Below are positions 7,661 through 12,635 of a stretch of 15,013 nucleotides of DNA, in pieces; positions within the stretch are counted from its first letter, which is position 1; every line of letters starts with the position of its first letter. The notes under the pieces are model-generated. The model searched no databases. It was not told the origin of the DNA and saw only the letters and a list, made by a program, of their open reading frames with translations. The translations under genes were made by a program, and so were the position numbers. This DNA comes from Bacteroidales bacterium UBA5382. Lineage in GTDB: Bacteria; Bacteroidota; Bacteroidia; Bacteroidales; Dysgonomonadaceae. The stretch spans positions 1 to 15,013 of the forward strand of contig DHOU01000004.1 in assembly GCA_002409745.1 (NCBI GenBank), written 5' to 3'.

Positions 7661-9148
7661 ATGGAAGCCTTTTTGTATTATTTGTTGCGTGCCTCCGTCC
7701 TGCTGGCTCTGTTCTATGGCTTTTACAAACTGTTTTTAAGCCGGAACACCTTCTATCGATTAAACCGGGTGATGTTACTCATCATCATGTTCCTGATCTG
7801 TGTCCTGCCCTTGTTCGATTACGGATTTTTGCCCGTTTCGGAAGAGCAAACATTGAAAAGGAATGGTTTCGATACGGAGCAAATCCCTATCGACTTTCAA
7901 AAGAATAAAGCAGCTCAGCCGTTGGCCGCCATTCCCTGGGTTCCGGCATTCATGGTTGTTTTTGTTGCCGGATGCGCATGGACGGTGATGCGGTTTCTGA
8001 TCGGCTTTTATGCCCTGATGCGTATTATCCGGCGGTCGGAGAAACATCCGCTTGCAGGAAAAACGCAATTGTGTATTACCGAACAAGCTGTTTCACCTTT
8101 CAGTTGGATGAACTATGTGGTGATTTCACGCAACGACCGGCAGCCGGATCATCAAGCGGTTATTTATCACGAAGAAGCCCATGTTCGTCTGCGGCATTCG
8201 GCTGACGTACTCTTGGCCGACTTGTTCACTTGCCTGTTTTGGTTCAATTCTTTTTCATGGTTGCTCCGAAGGGAGGTCCAAGCCGTGCATGAATTTCAGG
8301 CCGACGAACAGGTACTTACTCAAGGCATCGATGCAAAACAATATCAATTATTATTAATCCGCAAAAGCGTGGGAGAACAAACATTTGCTCTGGCAAATAA
8401 TTTTCAACGGCGCGGTTTGCACAAACGTATTTACATGATGATGAAAAACAAATCAAACAACAAAAAGAAATGGCTGTATGCCATAGGAGTTCCTGTGCTG
8501 GCTTTATCGGCCGTGATTCTTTCCGTGCCTTCGTTACAGGCGCAACCGGTAGTGGAAAAAAACAAAAACCTGCCGGACGATAGTGTGAAAGTTATCGGTT
8601 ATGGCGATATGCCGACGTCTATTCACCTGCTTGCCAGAGATAAAAAGAGTCCCCTTGATAATCCTCTTTATATCGTGGATGGGGAAAAAGTGAAAGACAT
8701 TTCTTCGATCAATCCCGAGGATATCGAGTCGATATCGGTATTGAAAAATCAATACGCCGTCGAACAATATGGAGAAGAAGGGAAGAACGGAGTAGTTCTC
8801 ATAACCTCTAAAAAACAAGCGGGCACGGATAACACGACGAAGGAAAAAGTGACGTCGAAAGAGGAAGCCGGGCAACCGGAAGGCAAATTAAAGACGACGA
8901 TACAGTATTCACCGGATAAATTTGTGGTGACGGGGCAGTCCGCCGATAATCCGTCGTTGGAGAATATTCCGGTTGAAAAACGTCCGTTGGTTATTCTGGA
9001 CGGAAAGACGATAAGCGCCGAAGAAATGGATGCGTTGGATGCGAATGCTATCGAATCGGTCTCTGTTTGGAAGGTGCCTCAGGCCACAAAAGAGTTCGGG
9101 GATAAAGGCAAGAACGGCGTTATCATTATCACTTCGAAGAAAAAATAA
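7661..9148 (+). CDS. BlaR1-type M56 membrane metallopeptidase with two SusC-plug-like modules
   Basis: The 495-residue protein is expected to sense an envelope signal and inactivate the BlaI-type repressor encoded just upstream. Likely membrane spans are at about 3-24, 36-53, 94-118 and 271-289. The zinc protease motif is HEEAH (170-174), with a downstream third-ligand glutamate in HEFQAD (E211), so the catalytic site is intact. After the last span the periplasmic C-terminal region does not resemble a penicillin-binding sensor. It holds two copies of a motif like that of SusC plug domains: residues 334-385 (PLYIVDGEKV, NPEDIESISVLK, YGEEGKNGVVLITSKK) and residues 441-495 (PLVILDG, AIESVSVWK, FGDKGKNGVIIITSKK). 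M56 proteins with such modules are known in Bacteroidota; their ligand is not established. The start ATG at 7661 is 3 bases after the repressor's stop. Confidence 0.93.
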   Translation: MEAFLYYLLRASVLLALFYGFYKLFLSRNTFYRLNRVMLLIIMFLICVLPLFDYGFLPVSEEQTLKRNGFDTEQIPIDFQKNKAAQPLAAIPWVPAFMVVFVAGCAWTVMRFLIGFYALMRIIRRSEKHPLAGKTQLCITEQAVSPFSWMNYVVISRNDRQPDHQAVIYHEEAHVRLRHSADVLLADLFTCLFWFNSFSWLLRREVQAVHEFQADEQVLTQGIDAKQYQLLLIRKSVGEQTFALANNFQRRGLHKRIYMMMKNKSNNKKKWLYAIGVPVLALSAVILSVPSLQAQPVVEKNKNLPDDSVKVIGYGDMPTSIHLLARDKKSPLDNPLYIVDGEKVKDISSINPEDIESISVLKNQYAVEQYGEEGKNGVVLITSKKQAGTDNTTKEKVTSKEEAGQPEGKLKTTIQYSPDKFVVTGQSADNPSLENIPVEKRPLVILDGKTISAEEMDALDANAIESVSVWKVPQATKEFGDKGKNGVIIITSKKK

Positions 9149-9165
9149 TCGGGTCGCAGTTTTTT

Positions 9166-9198
9166 ATCGGGGGCGTTGCGTAAGGCGATGCCCCCGAT
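9166..9198. terminator. Hairpin between convergent genes
   Basis: ATCGGGGGC pairs perfectly with GCCCCCGAT, and the inner GTTGC and GCGAT can extend the stem to 14 bp around a 5-base loop. It lies 18 bases after the M56 stop and 36 bases beyond the VOC gene's stop, where a shared terminator would be expected. Neither strand has a strong T run right after the stem (the T run at 9160-9165 precedes it on the plus strand), so efficiency is uncertain. Confidence 0.6.
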
Positions 9199-9233
9199 TC
9201 TATTTAAACGGGATACTCACACCTCGGATGAAA

Positions 9234-9746
9234 TCAGAGTAAGCTCAACAAGCCTTGAAAATCGAGCCGGCGGGTATACATGTCGAGAGATCCGTCCGGT
9301 TTTTTAGGCCATTGGTCGCGGGGGCGGTCCCAATAAAGTTCCACACCGTTTCCATCGGGGTCATCCAGATAAATCGCCTCCGACACGCCATGATCGGACG
9401 CTCCCGTTAACGGATAGTCTGCTTTTAAAAGCCGGTCTGCCGCAACGGCAAGGTCACGACGGGTAGGGTAGAGGATGGCCATGTGGTACAGGCCCACGGA
9501 ATAAGGAGACGCAGGAGGCGCATTCTTACTCTCCCACGTATTCAATCCTATATGATGATGGTAACCTCCGGCCGAGATAAATGCCGCATCGGCACCATAC
9601 CTCATGGTGAGTTCAAACCCCAATAGATTGCAGTAAAATTCAAGAGACCGTTTTAAATCGGAAACTTTCAGATGAATGTGTCCGATTCTTGTTGCCGGAG
9701 GAATACGATACGGATCGGCCTCTTGCTTTATAGTTTCATCGTTCAT
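9234..9746 (-). CDS. VOC-superfamily (glyoxalase/ring-cleavage dioxygenase fold) metalloenzyme
   Basis: The 170-residue cytoplasmic protein shows two beta-alpha-beta-beta-beta modules of the vicinal-oxygen-chelate fold. The first begins [18 protein letters not shown] (21-38) and the second [15 protein letters not shown] (85-99). Likely metal ligands are His25, a histidine of YHHHIGLN (63-65), His88 and Glu136 in [11 protein letters not shown]. This pattern resembles the N-terminal half of Bacillus CatE-like catechol 2,3-dioxygenase proteins, but a single 170-residue unit could equally be a glyoxalase, epimerase or resistance protein. The substrate is not assignable. It converges on the M56 gene and diverges from the RlpA-like gene, so it is probably a single-gene transcript. 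Confidence 0.88.
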   Translation of the reverse strand: MNDETIKQEADPYRIPPATRIGHIHLKVSDLKRSLEFYCNLLGFELTMRYGADAAFISAGGYHHHIGLNTWESKNAPPASPYSVGLYHMAILYPTRRDLAVAADRLLKADYPLTGASDHGVSEAIYLDDPDGNGVELYWDRPRDQWPKKPDGSLDMYTRRLDFQGLLSLL

Positions 9747-9763
9747 AACTTACTTGTTTTCCG

Positions 9764-9771
9764 CAAAAATA
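9764..9771 (-). promoter_or_regulatory. Possible -7 box for the VOC gene
   Basis: Read on the minus strand this is TATTTTTG, a full match to TAnnTTTG, about 18 bases upstream of the start codon. The leader would be only about 14 bases. No TTG is seen at the right distance for a -33 element. Confidence 0.4.
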
Positions 9772-9846
9772 ATCAATTATTTTGGTTATTTATGCTTCAA
9801 ATATCATTCATTCTTCATTGTGCATTCTGCATTTTAAGGCCATCGG

Positions 9847-9878
9847 TTTGTTTTTGTCGGGGAAAATGTGTTAATTTG
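9847..9878 (+). promoter_or_regulatory. Promoter of the RlpA-like gene
   Basis: TTTG at 9847-9850 (-33) and TTAATTTG at 9871-9878 (-7, one mismatch to TAnnTTTG) are separated by 20 bases, the expected spacing in Bacteroidota. Transcription would start near 9883, leaving a leader of about 23 bases before ATG 9906. Confidence 0.65.
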
Positions 9879-9905
9879 CAATTCGTAAAGTCATATACAA
9901 GGACT

Positions 9906-10397
9906 ATGAAACGATTTTATTCTTTCATTATTGCGCTTATTTGTACGTTGGCAATCCTTGCACAAGATTCGGGCAAGGCGTCATTTTATGCTTCCCGTTT
10001 TCACGGAAGACGGACGTCGAGCGGAGAGCCCTACCACAAAGACAGCCTCACTTGCGCACACCGCACATTGCCTTTCGGGACATTGCTCGAGGTGACAAAT
10101 CCGAGGAATAAGAAAACCGTTGTGGTGAAAGTGACCGATCGCGGGCCGATACATCGGAGTCGGATCATCGATTTATCGTTTGCTGCCGCCAAAGAACTCG
10201 ATATCGTGGGGCAAGGTGTGGCTACGGTCGAACTTAAACCGTGGCGCTTCAAGCCGGTGCTTCCCGTTACCTGGCTGTTTGATAAAGATAAATGGTTCAT
10301 TCGCACGAAATCGACGGACGAAATTTATGCGGATTTGCGATTGCATACTATTCCTTCGGTTGCCGCAGAGCAGCGACCGGCGACGGAGAATCGCTAA
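9906..10397 (+). CDS. RlpA-like double-psi beta-barrel protein (septal-ring lytic transglycosylase family)
   Basis: The 163-residue product has a signal peptide (about 1-20, ending LAQ) without a lipobox Cys. A double-psi beta-barrel follows at about residues 24-110: [39 protein letters not shown] and [13 protein letters not shown]. RlpA proteins cleave denuded peptidoglycan at the septum. The residues matching the known active site appear present (Glu41, His51, Asp78), so activity is plausible. It lacks the C-terminal SPOR domain and has instead an unrecognised 50-residue tail. The open frame extends further upstream to 9672, but ATG 9906 is chosen because it follows the promoter at 9847-9878 and starts the signal peptide. 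The stop lies 6 bases from the stop of the convergent PIN gene, with no terminator hairpin between them. Confidence 0.9.
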   Translation: MKRFYSFIIALICTLAILAQDSGKASFYASRFHGRRTSSGEPYHKDSLTCAHRTLPFGTLLEVTNPRNKKTVVVKVTDRGPIHRSRIIDLSFAAAKELDIVGQGVATVELKPWRFKPVLPVTWLFDKDKWFIRTKSTDEIYADLRLHTIPSVAAEQRPATENR

Positions 10398-10403
10398 GGA
10401 AAT

Positions 10404-10810
10404 TTATCGTTGGTTGAATATAAAATCCAATCCCTGTCCGGTATAGTACCCAAACTCGTGATCGGAAGAGATGAGCGGTATCCTGTCCGAGATGGCTTGT
10501 GCGATAATGGCATGGTCGTTCATATCCTTATGCCCGTCTTCTATTTGCAACGATGCATAGGCGTCGAGATAAAATAGACAATGCGTATATTCGCTTTCTT
10601 TATGCCATTTATCAAATCAATTTCGGATTTATAAAATTTAGATTTGAACTTCCCGATACGGTACAAAAGAAGTAGTTCCTGTACAGCAATATTGCTCGCA
10701 TGCAAAATAGACGCATAATCTCTAAGAAAGGCCTGTACATTGCGGTCTATTTCGTCAAATTGCTTTGACAGAAAAAAGACTAAAATATTTGTGTCTAAGT
10801 AATACTGCAT
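10404..10810 (-). pseudogene. PIN-domain (VapC-like) toxin gene, interrupted by a one-base frameshift
   Basis: The first 80 codons from ATG 10810 (MQYYLDTNILVFF) are in one frame, which then reaches an early stop after PMHRCK (10541). The rest of the domain continues in another frame from about 10570 to the TAA at 10404-10406: LDAYASLQIEDG, DMNDHAIIAQAISD, PLISSDHEFGYY. Adding one base restores a 135-residue PIN protein with all four expected acidic residues: Asp6, Glu45, Asp99, Asp117. PIN toxins are Mg-dependent RNases that cut tRNA, rRNA or mRNA. The likely lesion is loss of one T from the run at 10571-10574, where five T would restore the frame. It could be a recent inactivation or an error in the assembly. 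The start is 4 bases after the antitoxin-like gene's stop. Confidence 0.85.
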
Positions 10811-10814
10811 AAGA

Positions 10815-11030
10815 TTATTGCAGGATCGCGTCCATATCTACAATTTCAATCGCTCCATCAGGTATCGATTCCCAAAACAATTCTAATTTCGATTTCGGCC
10901 CCTGTCCCAGTTTGATGCCTTGTTCTTCCAGTTCCCGGATGACATCGGCACCGGTTTTAAAGCTTCCTTTCGGGGCTGTTTTTTTTGGAAAGGAAATTGC
11001 CTTTTCCGTTGTTTTCTTTTTAATAGCCAT
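10815..11030 (-). CDS. Putative antitoxin partner of the PIN protein
   Basis: This 71-residue protein has a lysine-rich N-terminal half (MAIKKKTTEKAISFPKKTAP), a predicted helix (TGADVIRELEEQGIKLG) and an acidic C-terminal end (DGAIEIVDMDAILQ). I do not recognise it as a standard VapB, Phd or AbrB family member from the sequence. The antitoxin call rests mainly on its place directly upstream of, and 4 bases from, a PIN toxin gene, its small size, and the acidic tail of the kind that commonly wraps the toxin. It appears intact while the toxin gene is broken. Confidence 0.65.
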   Translation of the reverse strand: MAIKKKTTEKAISFPKKTAPKGSFKTGADVIRELEEQGIKLGQGPKSKLELFWESIPDGAIEIVDMDAILQ

Positions 11031-11056
11031 ACTGATTTTCTCCTATATTGTTCAGA

Positions 11057-11084
11057 CAAAGATATAAAATAAAGAATAAACAAA
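11057..11084 (-). promoter_or_regulatory. Promoter of the toxin-antitoxin pair
   Basis: On the minus strand TATCTTTG (11057-11064) fully matches the -7 consensus, and TTTG (11081-11084) is a -33 candidate. The spacing is 16 bases, shorter than the usual 19-20. The start would be near 11053, about 23 bases before the antitoxin ATG. Confidence 0.5.
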
Positions 11085-11143
11085 ATCAGATCATTCGGAA
11101 AATTCCAAACAGTTTCTAAGAATCAATATTCTGTGGTCGCATT

Positions 11144-11159
11144 AACGGGAAGGCCCGTT
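11144..11159. terminator. Small hairpin downstream of the 250-residue protein gene
   Basis: AACGGG and CCCGTT pair around a 4-base loop, 28 bases after the stop at 11188. There is no clear T run on the minus strand, so this is a weak terminator candidate between that gene and the toxin-antitoxin pair. Confidence 0.35.
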
Positions 11160-11187
11160 TAACTCGGAGTCCTCCCGGTGAAAATAC

Positions 11188-11940
11188 TTATTTATCGTCC
11201 GTTTTATCCGGTTTCTTTTTACTGTGAGCTTGGCGATGGACAAGCAACTCGGAATAACGTTTGCGGATTACATTGATAACGGTGAGCAGTTTGTTCCACT
11301 GTGCATTGTCGGGATATGCTTTGGCCATGACATACACATATTCGCAAAGGTTGTTGTTCGCCGATTCAAGTGTTTTGCGCAAATCTTTGGCTTTGACATT
11401 CTCATGGGTGGTCTTGACCGAACGTTTGTCGCTTTCGGAGGCGCGGAAGTCATTGTTCGTTTCTTCGATAGCATTCTGTTCCGGCGACATGGTCAAGGTG
11501 GTGACAGCCGAAGCGAACGGTTCTTTCTTGAGGTCGTTTATAAAATTGTCGGTTGACCCGGTTTGGTTTTTCTTATTCATCGACAAGATGTCGCGATGTT
11601 GAATCCACAGCGGTTCGAGAGTTTCGAATGCCGCACGCTCGTCGGGATCTTCCGAGAGTTCGAAATAATAGAGCCGCCTTCCGAAACGGCTGATGGCTTT
11701 ATCCCGGCGTTCATCTTTTTCGTTGATAATCTTGTTTTTGGGGTCTTTCCTCGGGTTTTTTGTTGCCGCTTCGAGCGGATCAATACCGTTTTTGACATCC
11801 ACCACATACTTTTTCAGGGGAGCATCGGCGGTGAGTATCTCCACGGCAGTGGCTTCGATATCAACCACTGTTTCACGTTCCATTGTGACAAACTCCATGT
11901 TTTGGAGAGCACTCTGTCTTACACTTTCAAGTTCATTCAT
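11188..11940 (-). CDS. Uncharacterised helical protein, 250 residues
   Basis: I do not recognise this protein with confidence. It may belong to the DUF6261 group of Bacteroidales proteins, but that is a guess from its size and helical, charged character. It has no signal peptide or membrane span and should be cytoplasmic. An N-terminal helical region (about 1-60) is followed by a lysine-rich linker (62-82, NPRKDPKNK), a central part (83-120, FGRRLYYFELSEDPDERAAF), a Ser/Thr/Asn-rich stretch (120-175), and a C-terminal helical half (180-235, ending VINVIRKRYSELLVH) with a basic tail. Several long plus-strand frames overlap it but look like shadows. It is preceded by a roughly 520-base non-coding leader with a 41-bp repeat array and a good promoter at its far end, so its expression may be controlled through that leader. 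Confidence 0.75.
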   Translation of the reverse strand: MNELESVRQSALQNMEFVTMERETVVDIEATAVEILTADAPLKKYVVDVKNGIDPLEAATKNPRKDPKNKIINEKDERRDKAISRFGRRLYYFELSEDPDERAAFETLEPLWIQHRDILSMNKKNQTGSTDNFINDLKKEPFASAVTTLTMSPEQNAIEETNNDFRASESDKRSVKTTHENVKAKDLRKTLESANNNLCEYVYVMAKAYPDNAQWNKLLTVINVIRKRYSELLVHRQAHSKKKPDKTDDK

Positions 11941-11982
11941 GTCTGATTAATTTTAAAATGATACATCCTTTTTATGATTATA

Positions 11983-11998
11983 TCCTTATCGTTAAGGA
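11983..11998. other. Short perfect inverted repeat in the leader
   Basis: TCCTTA and TAAGGA pair perfectly around a 4-base loop, 43 bases upstream of the start codon at 11940. In the mRNA it would be a small stem-loop between the repeat array and the ribosome-binding region. Its effect is unknown. Confidence 0.5.
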
Positions 11999-12023
11999 GA
12001 ATTTTTCCCTTTCGATTCAGGCG

Positions 12024-12411
12024 CGGATGAGTCTCGGATGAGCATAATGGAATCATTGTGTAGAGAGCTGAGGCTCGTCTGGTCTTGGAAGTAAAACGAT
12101 GTTTACCGGCTGAGGCCCGGCAGGTTTAAAAAAGTAGTTTTTAAGATAGGATGGAGGATTGTCAGGCGTGATATTTTTAATTTTTATGTCGGCTGAGGCT
12201 CGGCTGATGTGATCCGGAAACTTTTTACCTCGTCTGAGGCTCGTCTGTAATAAAAATTAAGCTTTTCGCGTTGGCTGAGCCTCATCTGTAATAAAACTTA
12301 AGCTTTTGATATCATCCGAGGCTCATCTGAAACAAAAATTCATCTTCTCACTTCATCTGAGGCTCATCCGGTATGCAAATGAACTTTTTCGCTCTACCTG
12401 AAGCTTTGCCG
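12024..12411. repeat. Ten-unit degenerate tandem array, period 41-42 bp
   Basis: A core near CRKCTGAGGCTCRTCTG recurs with its TGAGGCTC part starting at 12028, 12069, 12111, 12153, 12194, 12235, 12276, 12317, 12358 and 12399. The steps are 41, 42, 42, 41, 41, 41, 41, 41 and 41 bp. The fourth unit is the most decayed. The remaining roughly 24 bp of each unit is AT-rich and less conserved, though units at 12235 and 12276 share most of it (TAATAAAA, then TTAAGCTTTT). The period is not a multiple of three and no frame runs through, so the array is not coding. It fills the space between the GH92 terminator and the 250-residue protein gene, with little else in the 695-base gap at 11941-12635. Confidence 0.9.
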
Positions 12412-12465
12412 GAAGAAACATCTGCTTACTTGCGTTTCTTCTGTTGATTTTCAACAAAAACATAG

Positions 12466-12496
12466 CAAATATAGCGGGTCTTTTTGATATTTCCAA
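12466..12496 (-). promoter_or_regulatory. Promoter reading through the repeat array
   Basis: On the minus strand TATATTTG (12466-12473) fully matches TAnnTTTG, and TTG (12494-12496) lies 20 bases upstream as the -33 element. A start near 12461 would give a leader of about 520 bases holding the whole array before the start codon at 11940. I found no match to the -7 consensus between the array and that start codon. Confidence 0.65.
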
Positions 12497-12578
12497 TAAA
12501 AACAAGAGGAAAAATGCGTTATTTTGGGAAGATGCTGTTTTTTTAACAAAGTTTTATCGTTCCCGCTTATAAAAGCAA

Positions 12579-12610
12579 GCGAGGACATCCATTTGCACGG
12601 ATGTCCTCGC
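12579..12610 (-). terminator. Intrinsic terminator of the GH92 gene
   Basis: A perfect 12-bp stem (GCGAGGACATCC with GGATGTCCTCGC) closes an 8-base loop and is followed on the minus strand by TTGCTTTTAT. It begins 25 bases after the GH92 stop codon, as expected for its terminator, and separates that gene from the promoter at 12466-12496. Confidence 0.85.
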
Positions 12611-12635
12611 CCGGAAGAAGCTGTCATTTTTCCCT

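Noticed and set aside
7661..9148. Beta-lactam resistance sensor (true BlaR1/MecR1)
   Set aside because: The C-terminal periplasmic part lacks a penicillin-binding domain with SxxK, SxN and KTG motifs and instead carries plug-like repeats.
10565..10580. Programmed -1 frameshift in the PIN gene
   Set aside because: The run TATTTTATC does not form a proper X-XXY-YYZ slippery site in the initial frame, and no stimulatory structure was evident. A simple one-base loss is more likely.
11224..11950. Several plus-strand open frames over the 250-residue protein gene
   Set aside because: They overlap one another in different frames and show low-complexity or hydrophobic translations. The minus-strand frame has a coherent charged helical protein and a promoter upstream.
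12024..12411. CRISPR array
   Set aside because: The conserved core is only about 17 bp and degenerate, the period is 41 bp, and the sequences between cores are related to one another rather than unique. No cas gene is present in the window.
12024..12411. Coding tandem repeat (repeat protein)
   Set aside because: A 41-bp period changes frame at every unit, and the frames I checked carry stops.
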